A stretch of DNA of 64,000 nucleotides, taken from assembly GCA_963828415.1 (NCBI GenBank), contig CAWHEI010000012.1, positions 682,001 to 746,000 of the forward strand. The letters are read 5' to 3'. The notes beneath the pieces were generated by a model. That model did not search any database. It was given only the letters and a program-made list of their open reading frames with translations, and had not been told where the DNA came from. This document shows positions 42,703-49,875 of this stretch, piece by piece (the first letter of the stretch is position 1; every line of letters starts with the position of its first letter). Made by a program: the position numbers and the translations under genes. The DNA comes from Sva-07 sp963828415. GTDB lineage: Bacteria > Actinomycetota > Acidimicrobiia > Acidimicrobiales > Ilumatobacteraceae.

Positions 42703-43655
42703 CAGTACTCCTCTCGCAGGCGATTGACGAGCCGGTCACTGATGAAGTTGAGGAAGAGCGTCATGAAGAAGAGCAACAGGCCGATGAAGTAGAGGCTCTG
42801 GAAGGCGTTGTTGTCGCCGGCGACCTGGTCGCTGCCGAAGCCGAGAGCCGCCATCGCCGCGGTCATGGTCTGGCCGGGTTGGAGCGGGTCGACGCTGAAG
42901 AGACCGCCGCCGGTCGCGCCGGCGGCGATGGCCACGACCATTGTCTCGCCGACAGCACGCGACACGCCGAGGATCAGTGCGGCGATGATGCCGGAGATGG
43001 CGGCCGGGAACACGACTTTGAACGTCGACTGCCAACGGTTCGCACCGAGTCCGTAGGACGCCTCACGGAGTGCGAGCGGCACCGACGACAGCGCGTCCTC
43101 GGCAACCGAGGCGATGATGGGGATGGTCAGGATGCCCACGCCGATGCCGGCAGCGGCCAACGTGAACGCGGCGTTTGCGCCCGAGAACAGATTGGCGATG
43201 ATGTTGGGGTTGATGTAGGCGATCGCAAAGTAGCCCAGCACGACGCTGGGGACGCCGGCGAGGATTTCGAGGATCGGCTTGATCGACTTGCGAACCTTCG
43301 GACGGGCGTACTCGGCCAGGTAGATGGCGGCGCCGAGCCCGAGCGGGACGGCGACGAGCATCGCGATTCCGGTCACGATGAAGGTGCCGACGACAAGCGT
43401 TCCGATGTCGAAGATGCCACGGCGGGGGAACCAACCGATCGAGAACAGCGCTCCGAGGCCGTCCTCGGTGTCATTGAGGCCCTGGAGGAACTGGATTGCG
43501 TCCACGACGAGCGTGGCGATGATCGCGATCGTCACGGCGAAGGTCGTGATGGCAGACGCGATGAAGAAGTACTTCATCAGTCGGTCGACGCGTTTGCGCC
43601 GTGGGGCGATGCGGAGATCGGCGGCGGAGCGGATCTCGATGTTGGAGACGGCCAT
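42702..43655 (-). CDS. pstC: Phosphate ABC transporter permease PstC
   Basis: Permease partner of PstA, 317 residues from ATG 43655 (MAVSNIEIRSAAD). Features: SIGWFPRRGIFDIGTLVVGTFIVTGIAMLVAVPLGLGAAIYLAEYA, ILEILAGVPSVVLGYFAI, and the EAA loop EASYGLGANRWQSTFKVVFPAAISGIIAALILGVSRAVGETM. The in-frame extension to 43751 runs into the intergenic region and is not supported. A strong hairpin lies between pstS and this gene. Confidence 0.94.
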   Translation of the reverse strand: MAVSNIEIRSAADLRIAPRRKRVDRLMKYFFIASAITTFAVTIAIIATLVVDAIQFLQGLNDTEDGLGALFSIGWFPRRGIFDIGTLVVGTFIVTGIAMLVAVPLGLGAAIYLAEYARPKVRKSIKPILEILAGVPSVVLGYFAIAYINPNIIANLFSGANAAFTLAAAGIGVGILTIPIIASVAEDALSSVPLALREASYGLGANRWQSTFKVVFPAAISGIIAALILGVSRAVGETMVVAIAAGATGGGLFSVDPLQPGQTMTAAMAALGFGSDQVAGDNNAFQSLYFIGLLLFFMTLFLNFISDRLVNRLREEY

Positions 43656-43736
43656 GCGGTCCTTGCGTTCCTTGTCAGGCGGGGTAACGGGTGTGACGCA
43701 CGGTGGGAACCTACCCGGGTTCGTGGCCACAAGCTG

Positions 43737-43768
43737 CGGCGCCGACCTCATTGCCGAGGTCGGCGCCG
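43737..43768. terminator. Intercistronic hairpin between pstS and pstC
   Basis: Perfect 13-bp arms CGGCGCCGACCTC and GAGGTCGGCGCCG flank a 6-base loop. It lies 18 bp after the pstS stop and 82 bp before pstC. There is no T-run, so it more likely stabilises the pstS mRNA or attenuates read-through, which would give more binding protein than permease, a common arrangement in pst operons. The role is inferred from position. Confidence 0.65.
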
Positions 43769-43786
43769 AACAGCCTCAGGGGGAAC

Positions 43787-44917
43787 TCAGCCTTCGCGGG
43801 TGCCCGTCTCGCGTGCTTCCCAGACGCCCTGCGTCGTGGCGAGCAGCTCGTCGTTCAGCGCGACGTAGGGGACCTGGCCTTCGTCCGAACCGACGAGGGT
43901 GGTGATGGCCTCGTTGACGTAGAAGTCGACGAACGACTCGAGCGCGGCATTCTCCTCGAGGGCCGGGACGCTCACGTAGATGAACAGCGGACGGGCGATC
44001 GGGAACTCGCCTGAAGCGATCGTCTCCGGTGTCGGCTCGACGCATCCGGCGCCGCCATCGACCTGGAGCGGCTTGATCGTGTCGAGGTTCTCTTCGACGA
44101 ATGCGAAGCCGACCCAGCCGAGCGAGGTCGGGTTGGCGGCGATGCCTTCGATGATCACGTTGTCGTTCGGGCTCGCGGTGTAGTCGGGACGCACATTGGC
44201 GTCTTCGACCCCGAGCTCCTCGCCAACGGGCTCGATGACGATCTCCACGAAGCTGTCGAACGTGCCCGACTCCTCGCCGGGTGCCGTGACGGTCAGTGAC
44301 GCATCGGGATACGGGGTGTTGACAGCGCCGAGGTCGGTGACGGTTGCGGCGATCTCGTCCGCCGAGGCCGAGGCGTCAGCCCAGTTGTTGACGCCAGTCG
44401 CATCGGGGCCGAGCAGCGCGTACAGATCGACGAACGACAGGCATTCGACTGCCGAGTTCTCGACGGAAGTGATCACCGAGAGTCCGTCGACGGCCACCTG
44501 CAGTTCGATGAAGTCGATCCCTGCCGCTTCACAGTCGGCGATCTCTTCCTCGCTGATCGCTCGTGACGCGTCGGAGATGTCGGTCTCGCCGGCGCAGAAC
44601 TTGGCGAAGCCGTCGCCGGTGCCGGGACCTTCGACGGTGATCGCCACGCCAGGGTTGGCGTCGGCGAAGGCGTTGCCGGCGGCGATCGAAATGGGTTCGA
44701 CGGTCGACGAACCGGACACGAAGATGCTCCCGGAGACGTCGCCGCCTTCGGCGCCGGCATCGGTCGTCTCCGACATGTCGTCGGTGGTCTCGGTCATCTC
44801 GTCGGTCGTGGCGGGCGCGTCGGTGGCCGTGCTCGTGTCGTCGTCGCTGCCGCAGGCCGCGGCAACCAGGGTGAGTGCCAGGGCTCCAGCAAGGATCCGG
44901 CGTTTGGGAGTGTTCAC
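43787..44917 (-). CDS. pstS: Phosphate-binding lipoprotein PstS
   Basis: Extracytoplasmic phosphate receptor, 376 residues from a GTG at 44917 (VNTPKRRILAG). Signal peptide and lipobox VAAACGSDDD (Cys about 20), a Thr/Asp/Glu-rich linker, then the periplasmic-binding fold. Phosphate-contact segments are GSIFVSGSSTVEPIS, CAGETDISDASRAIS, and EESGTFDSFVEIV. Longer frames from ATG 44953 or 45022 would add residues before the signal and cross the promoter. The PHO box lies 90-133 bp upstream. The mature linker resembles that of the PCuAC lipoprotein at 5.2 kb. Confidence 0.94.
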   Translation of the reverse strand: MNTPKRRILAGALALTLVAAACGSDDDTSTATDAPATTDEMTETTDDMSETTDAGAEGGDVSGSIFVSGSSTVEPISIAAGNAFADANPGVAITVEGPGTGDGFAKFCAGETDISDASRAISEEEIADCEAAGIDFIELQVAVDGLSVITSVENSAVECLSFVDLYALLGPDATGVNNWADASASADEIAATVTDLGAVNTPYPDASLTVTAPGEESGTFDSFVEIVIEPVGEELGVEDANVRPDYTASPNDNVIIEGIAANPTSLGWVGFAFVEENLDTIKPLQVDGGAGCVEPTPETIASGEFPIARPLFIYVSVPALEENAALESFVDFYVNEAITTLVGSDEGQVPYVALNDELLATTQGVWEARETGTREG

Positions 44918-45006
44918 GCTTCCAACTCCATTCAGGGGTGGTTGTTTGGTCATGTGGTGTTCACGTGGCACCGACGGTCGTCGGCGTCGGCGGGCACCGT
45001 AGACAC

Positions 45007-45050
45007 CCCAGATGAACCACAACCCTGCTTCAGGTGAACGGGAGGTGAAC
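45007..45050 (-). promoter_or_regulatory. PHO box: 11-bp direct repeats upstream of pstS
   Basis: On the minus strand four consecutive 11-bp units read GTTCACCTCCC (45050-45040), GTTCACCTGAA (45039-45029), a degenerate GCAGGGTTGTG (45028-45018), and GTTCATCTGGG (45017-45007). Three of the four match the 11-bp PhoP unit known from Streptomyces (G-G/T-TCAYYYRSG-like). A TCTACGGT sequence about 15 bp downstream could be the -10 box, leaving a leader of some 75 bases before the pstS GTG at 44917. The expected binder is the RegX3-type regulator at the end of the same operon. Confidence 0.8.
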
Positions 45051-45087
45051 AGCGGCCGTCATTCCGGCCAACTCTGGCCAGGAGCGC

Positions 45088-47172
45088 TCAAGAACGCCCG
45101 GCGAGCTGCTGGGCAACCGTCCAGCGGTACATCCGCTCCTGGCTGTGCGGCTCGAACGCGTTGGTCGGCCCCACGCGCGTCCAAGTGTCGTCGGGCTGCA
45201 ACTCCCAGGCGACGACGTCGTCGGCCAGTGCGAACTCGAGCGCTTGATCGAGCGCGGCGGTGTGACGCGGATGCTCGATCGGCACCATCACCTCGACGCG
45301 GCGATGCAGGTTGCGCGGCATCAAGTCGGCCGAGCCGATGAGGAAGACCGCATCCGATGTCGCCGTTGGCAGGCGCTCGCCGTGCACCACGTTGCCGTGT
45401 GCGAACCGGTAGATGCGGCTGTGCTCGAGATACCGACCGAGGATGCTGCGGACCCGGATGGTCTCGGAGAGCCCCGGAACGCCGGCGCGCAGGCAACAGA
45501 TCCCGCGCACGATCATGTCGATGCGCGTGCCCTCGGCGCTCGCTGCGTACAACGTCTCGATGAGCTCGTCGTCGGCCACCGAGTTGCACTTGAGGACGAT
45601 GTGACCGTCGGGGCCGAACGATGCCTCGTGCTCGATCAGGTCGACGAGTTGTCGCCGTAGGTCACGTGGCGCCACGAGCAGGTTGCGGTAATCCTCGGAA
45701 CGGCTGTAGCCGGTGAGGTGGTTGAACAGCTGGGTGGCGTCGTCGCCGATGTCGGGCGAGCAGGTGAGCACGCCGATGTCCTCGTAGATCCGCGAGGTCT
45801 TCGCGTTGTAGTTGCCGGTGCCGATGTGGACATAGCGCCGCAACATGTCGCCGTCGTTGCGCACGACCAAGGCGACCTTGCTGTGCGTCTTCAACCCGAC
45901 CATGCCGTAGACGACGTGGACCCCGGAGCGTTCGAGCTGACGTGCCCACTGCACGTTGTTCGCCTCGTCGAAGCGAGCTTTGAGCTCGACGAGCACCGCG
46001 ACCTGCACGCCGCGTTCCGCGGCACGGATCAGACTGCGGATGATCGCGCTGTCACCGCCGGCTCGGTACAGCGTCATCTTGATCGACTGGACCTTCGGGT
46101 CGACCGCCGCCTGCGAGATGAACGCTTCGACACTGGCCGAGAAGCTCTCGTACGGGTGGTGCACCATGACCGCTCGGTGTCGCATCACGTCGAAGATCGG
46201 GCGATCGGTCTCGTCGGCAGCGAGGATCCTGCCAGAGGTGACCGGCGGCCACGGCTCGTCTTTGAGGTCGGGTCGTTCGAGCTCGAGCAGCTGCCACAGG
46301 AAGCTCAGGTCGAGTGGCGCTCGATGGAAGGTGACGTCGTCCATCGTGAGTTCGAGCTCGCGAACGAGCAGTTCGAGCACTTCCGCGCCGATGTCGTGCG
46401 ACACCTCGAGGCGAACCGCCTTGTTGAACCTCCGGCGTCGGAGCTCCATCTCGACAGCTTCGAGGAGATCGTCGGCCTCTTCCTCCTCGAGCGTCAGGTC
46501 GGCGTTGCGACTGACGCGAAATGGCGCCCAGTCTTCGACGATCATGCCCACGAAGAGCCGGTCGAGCTTGGCGGCGATCAGCTGCTCGACAGGGAGGTAT
46601 CGGCCCGGAGCGACCGGCACGAGCCGCGGGAACAGCTGCGGCACCTTCAGACGGGCGAATCGTCGGTCGCCGGTCTCCGGATCTGCGACGTTGACCGCCA
46701 GCGAGAGCGCGAGATCCGAGATGTACGGAAACGGGTGTCCGGGGTCGACGGCGAGCGGAGTGAGCACGGGGAAGACCCGCTCGTCGAACCAGTCGTCGAG
46801 TTCGACACGTTCGTCGTCGGAGACGTCGTCCCACGAGATGATGTCGATGCCAGCGGCGCGCAGTTCGGGCACCAACCGATCGACGAACGTGGCGTCGAGG
46901 CGATCGACGAATTCGAGCACGCTGTGGCCGATCTCGCCGAGCGTGTGCGCCGGTGTCCGGCCGTCGGGCGACAGTCGGTCGATGCCGGCGATGATCTGGT
47001 CCTTGAGCGCCGCGACGCGAACCTGGAAGAACTCGTCGAGGTTGGTCGCTGCGATCGCGCAGAACTTCGCACGCTCGAGCAGCGGGATGCCCGACTCGCT
47101 CGCGAGCTCCAGGACGCGGTCGTTGAACCGCATCCAGCTCAGCTCCCGGTTCAAGAACCGTTCGTCGGTCAT
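45088..47172 (-). CDS. ppk1: Polyphosphate kinase 1
   Basis: Makes inorganic polyphosphate from ATP through a phosphohistidine. 694 residues with the standard four domains: N-terminal FLNRELSWMRFNDRVLELA; head domain; then the two phospholipase-D-like catalytic domains. The autophosphorylated-His region is GLKTHSKVALVVR (about residue 425) and the second is VHIGTGNYNAKTSRIYEDIG. FLIGSADLMPRNLHRRVEVMVPI is the C-terminal signature. It lies directly upstream of the pst operon on the same strand, with 37 bp from its stop to the PHO box, so pstS has its own promoter. Confidence 0.95.
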   Translation of the reverse strand: MTDERFLNRELSWMRFNDRVLELASESGIPLLERAKFCAIAATNLDEFFQVRVAALKDQIIAGIDRLSPDGRTPAHTLGEIGHSVLEFVDRLDATFVDRLVPELRAAGIDIISWDDVSDDERVELDDWFDERVFPVLTPLAVDPGHPFPYISDLALSLAVNVADPETGDRRFARLKVPQLFPRLVPVAPGRYLPVEQLIAAKLDRLFVGMIVEDWAPFRVSRNADLTLEEEEADDLLEAVEMELRRRRFNKAVRLEVSHDIGAEVLELLVRELELTMDDVTFHRAPLDLSFLWQLLELERPDLKDEPWPPVTSGRILAADETDRPIFDVMRHRAVMVHHPYESFSASVEAFISQAAVDPKVQSIKMTLYRAGGDSAIIRSLIRAAERGVQVAVLVELKARFDEANNVQWARQLERSGVHVVYGMVGLKTHSKVALVVRNDGDMLRRYVHIGTGNYNAKTSRIYEDIGVLTCSPDIGDDATQLFNHLTGYSRSEDYRNLLVAPRDLRRQLVDLIEHEASFGPDGHIVLKCNSVADDELIETLYAASAEGTRIDMIVRGICCLRAGVPGLSETIRVRSILGRYLEHSRIYRFAHGNVVHGERLPTATSDAVFLIGSADLMPRNLHRRVEVMVPIEHPRHTAALDQALEFALADDVVAWELQPDDTWTRVGPTNAFEPHSQERMYRWTVAQQLAGRS

Positions 47173-47221
47173 CGCAGCTGGCTCGTTCCCCCGTGGGCCG
47201 CCTCGAACTCGGCGAGGTCGA

Positions 47222-47488
47222 TCAGCTGTCGTCCTCGGCGTAGCCGAGGTCCCATTCGATGGTGATCAACTCGCGCTCGGCATCGCGCACGATACGTTCA
47301 CGATTGCGACGAAACTGCGGGTCGTCGCGAGGCAGCAGCACGAGCCGAGCGAGCACCCGAGCACGGAACTCGTCGAGCGTCTGACGGTCGCCCCAGTCGC
47401 CGTAGACCTCCCAGTGGGGCGCCACGGGACCGTGGTACACGATGCGGGCATGGGCCCGCGGGGCCTGGGTCTCGGCGAGGTCGGTCAT
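47222..47488 (-). CDS. Small conserved-looking protein, unknown
   Basis: About 88 residues from ATG 47488 (MTDLAETQAP). It contains APHWEVYGDWGDRQTLDEFRARVLARLVLLPRDDPQFRRNRERIVRDAERELITIEWDLGY, mostly helical and charged, without membrane segments or cysteines. It is 49 bp upstream of ppk1 on the same strand and is probably co-transcribed with it. The frame can extend to 47518. No family recognised; a ppk1-linked role is only suggested by position. Confidence 0.55.
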   Translation of the reverse strand: MTDLAETQAPRAHARIVYHGPVAPHWEVYGDWGDRQTLDEFRARVLARLVLLPRDDPQFRRNRERIVRDAERELITIEWDLGYAEDDS

Positions 47489-47548
47489 GGCTGCCGACTC
47501 TATCGGCCCGAGTGGCATCCGGTCCGGTGCCCGATCCTCGCATTCACA

Positions 47549-47573
47549 TTACGGATGTGTTACGGTTTACCGT
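47549..47573 (+). promoter_or_regulatory. Repeated TTACGG / ACGGT-ACCGT motif upstream of whiB
   Basis: TTACGG occurs at 47549-47554 and again at 47560-47565, 11 bp apart. The second is part of the palindrome ACGGTTTACCGT (47562-47573). It lies about 150 bp upstream of the first whiB start, in a locally AT-richer stretch (CATTCACATTACGGATGTGT). It could be a regulator site or promoter. The evidence is only pattern and position. Confidence 0.35.
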
Positions 47574-47721
47574 CAGGAACGCAACAATGCGTCCCCAACC
47601 TCTTCTTACCTCCGAGCTCCACACTGAAGCGGTCCTCACAGAATTCCGGGGAACCGAATTGACGTGTCGAGCGTCCAATCAGTACTCCACACACGAACAA
47701 TCCCCCGCAGGAAGGGTCATC

Positions 47722-48027
47722 ATGGCCAAGCTCATCAGTCGTTCCAAGCAGATCCCCGTCGAGACGGCCCATGTTCCACACGACCCCGATTCGCCGACGG
47801 CCTGGATGGCCGACGGCAACTGCCGGCTGCATCCGCCGGCCACGTTCTTCCCGAGCGATGGCGTCGGCGTCGACCGCGCCCGCAAGATCTGCAGGGATTG
47901 CCCCGTCATCTCGACCTGTCTCGAGTTCGCGCTCGAGGAACGGATCGACCATGGCGTGTGGGGTGGCTGCAGCGAGCGCGAACGCCGCCGGATCCTCAAG
48001 CGGCGACGAGTCGACGCCACCGTCTGA
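47722..48027 (+). CDS. WhiB-family [4Fe-4S] transcriptional regulator
   Basis: Actinobacterial Wbl protein of 101 residues. The four cluster Cys are C34, C57, C60, C66 (C-x22-C-x2-C-x5-C), followed by the GVWGG turn that contacts sigma factor A and a basic tail (SERERRRILKRRRVDATV). An additional Cys83 follows the turn. The start is ATG 47722, preceded by AGGAAGG; an in-frame extension to 47512 lacks support and would cross a promoter-like region. The subclass (WhiA/B, C, D) is not assigned. About 200 bp of leader precede it. Locus 4 of the paired palindromes begins 11 bp after its stop. Confidence 0.9.
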   Translation: MAKLISRSKQIPVETAHVPHDPDSPTAWMADGNCRLHPPATFFPSDGVGVDRARKICRDCPVISTCLEFALEERIDHGVWGGCSERERRRILKRRRVDATV

Positions 48028-48038
48028 CGTTGCGGCTG

Positions 48039-48139
48039 CGATGAGCGGCGTCGCCACAAACGGTCGGCTCGCTCATCGGAGCTGGTGATTCACTCCCACC
48101 GATGAGCCAGATGACCGTATTCGGTCGGTTCGCTCATCG
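48039..48139. repeat. Paired-palindrome locus 4 (two 40-bp copies, 61-bp period)
   Basis: Copies at 48039-48078 and 48100-48139, spacer 48079-48099 (21 bp). These are the most diverged copies in the window inside, but both keep CGATGAGC, GCTCATCG and most of the right half CGGTCGGTTCGCTCATCG. It sits between the convergent whiB (ends 48027) and tatA (ends 48201) genes. Confidence 0.88.
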
Positions 48140-48200
48140 CTCAGCGGTCGATCGCGCCGGGACAACGCTGGCGTGTGGTCACCGCGCCGGGTCGGCGTGA

Positions 48201-48392
48201 CTACTTGGAGTCGTCTGATGTGGTGCTCGACGCGGTCGAACCGGCGTCGTTCGGCTTGTCGGCGTCCGCCATGCCGTCCTTGAATTCCTTCTGAGCCTTG
48301 CCGAGGTTCTTCGCGAGCTTCGGCAGCTGCGAGCCGCCGAAAAGCACGAGAACCACGACCAGGATGATGATCAGTTCGGGGCCACCAGGCAT
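48201..48392 (-). CDS. tatA: Twin-arginine translocase subunit TatA
   Basis: A 63-residue TatA/E-type protein: short N-terminus MPGG, membrane helix PELIIILVVVLVLFGG, then the hinge and amphipathic helix SQLPKLAKNLGKAQKEFKDG, and an acidic Ser/Thr-rich tail. The FGxxxLP hinge motif (FGGSQLPKLA) is diagnostic. tatB/tatC are not in this window. It converges with the first whiB gene. Confidence 0.92.
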   Translation of the reverse strand: MPGGPELIIILVVVLVLFGGSQLPKLAKNLGKAQKEFKDGMADADKPNDAGSTASSTTSDDSK

Positions 48393-48462
48393 GCCGACAC
48401 GCTAGCCCATCACGGCGGGTACGCGCTGCGCGCCCTCGGAGGTTTGTGCCTGGCGGCGCAAC

Positions 48463-48762
48463 TCAGGCGGTGATCGTGCTGCGGGCGACCTGCGCGCGCT
48501 GGCGGCGGATACGACGCCGTTCACGCTCGGACAGCCCACCCCAGATCCCGAACTTCTCACCGTTCTGCAATGCGAACTCGAGACAGTCGTGGCGGACCTC
48601 GCACCCGCGACACACCTCTTTGGCCTCACGAGTGGACGCGCCACGCTCGGGGAAGAACAGATCGGGATCGACGCCCAGGCAGTTCGCGTAGTCGTGCCAG
48701 TCGGGATCGGGTTCGACCGGGACGGCGCTGACCGTGATGCTGGATGTGGTGATGAACTGCAT
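48463..48762 (-). CDS. WhiB-family [4Fe-4S] transcriptional regulator (second copy)
   Basis: Wbl protein of 99 residues from ATG 48762 (MQFITTSSITVSAVP), with GGAG upstream. Cluster Cys are C28, C51, C54, C60, the same C-x22-C-x2-C-x5-C spacing as the other WhiB 0.5 kb away. They are followed by FGIWGGLSERERRRIRRQRAQ. The protein is shorter and more acidic at the N-terminus (VEPDPDWHDYANCLG), resembling WhiB1/WhiA-type members. An in-frame extension to 48888 is possible but unlikely. Confidence 0.9.
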   Translation of the reverse strand: MQFITTSSITVSAVPVEPDPDWHDYANCLGVDPDLFFPERGASTREAKEVCRGCEVRHDCLEFALQNGEKFGIWGGLSERERRRIRRQRAQVARSTITA

Positions 48763-48924
48763 GTGGAGGATCTCCCTGCGGGCCCGGAGGCATCGAATGT
48801 GTCCGCAATCACCCGCCCCCAAACGAATGATCGACAGCGACGTAATTACAGTGGCGTCATTCTGCCATAGCACACAGGAATTTCGCAAGGGCGGATTTCC
48901 CGATATTCGCGCGGTCCGCGCGAA

Positions 48925-49875
48925 TCAACCGGCGCGGCGACCGCGGCGGGCGAGCTCGCGCTTGCCCTGCATGAAATCGACCAGCACGTAGTCGCCGAGA
49001 TCCTCCGGCGTCGTGAAGAACGCTCGTCCTCGATTGATCTGCGTCATCTGCTCGATGAAGTGCCGCAAGGAACCATCGGCCCCGAGGCCGAAGGTGTTGA
49101 TCCGGATCTGTTCCTTGGTGCAGCGCACGACCTCACGCAGCGTGGCCTCGACGGTCTCACGCACGGGCGGGTAGTTGAAGAACGGCATCCCGTTGTCCAT
49201 GATGTGCGCCGTCGGCTCGCCATCGGTGATCATGATGATCTGCTTGGTGCCCGATTCGCGGGCGAGCAGTTTGCGCGCCAACGTGAAGCCGTGGTGCATG
49301 TTCGTGCCGTACACGAAGTCCCAGGACACCTCGGGGAGCTGCTCGGCGGTGAGGATCCGGGCCGTCTCGGAGAATCCGACGATGCCCAGATAGTCCCGCG
49401 GGAACTGCGACGTGATCAGGCTGTGCAGTGCCATGGCGACCTTCTTGGCGGGCAAGAAGTTGTCGCGCATCGGCATCGACAGCGACAGGTCGAGCATCAA
49501 CACCGTCGACGAGCGCGTCAGGTGCTCCATGCGCTCGATCTCGAAGTCCGAGGGGTCGAGCTGAATCGGAGTGCCACCGCCGCTGCGCCGCAACGCATTG
49601 CGGATGGTGCGGTTCAGATCGAGTTGGAACGGATCGCCGTACTCGTAGGGCTTGGTGTCGTAGGTGCGCTCGTGGCCTTGGCCGAGGTTGCTCGTCTCGT
49701 GCTGGCCCAACGTGTCCTTGGCCAGCTTCGAGAACAGGTCGCGCAGCGCGTTGGCGCCGATCTTGCGCAGGCCCTTGGGCGTCATTTCCAGACGCCCTTC
49801 CTTCTGCTCGATCAGGCCGGCTTCCTCGAGCATCTTGGTCAGCTCGGCCAGATCGCTCCAGCGACTTGGCGGCAT
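48925..49875 (-). CDS. VWA-domain protein, C-terminal part (after a frameshift)
   Basis: This frame holds the von Willebrand A domain of a protein whose N-terminal part is in another frame (up to 50938). The MIDAS motif DLSLS is in STVLMLDLSLSMPMRD, and the conserved acidic MITDGEPTAHI follows. It starts MPPSRWSDLAELTK at a chance ATG; the true upstream sequence is the other frame. Together the two give about 670 residues, the usual size of this family. The partner is the MoxR/ChlI-type ATPase at 52563-53993. VWA plus MoxR pairs act in metal insertion or protein-complex remodelling. Confidence 0.75.
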   Translation of the reverse strand: MPPSRWSDLAELTKMLEEAGLIEQKEGRLEMTPKGLRKIGANALRDLFSKLAKDTLGQHETSNLGQGHERTYDTKPYEYGDPFQLDLNRTIRNALRRSGGGTPIQLDPSDFEIERMEHLTRSSTVLMLDLSLSMPMRDNFLPAKKVAMALHSLITSQFPRDYLGIVGFSETARILTAEQLPEVSWDFVYGTNMHHGFTLARKLLARESGTKQIIMITDGEPTAHIMDNGMPFFNYPPVRETVEATLREVVRCTKEQIRINTFGLGADGSLRHFIEQMTQINRGRAFFTTPEDLGDYVLVDFMQGKRELARRGRRAG

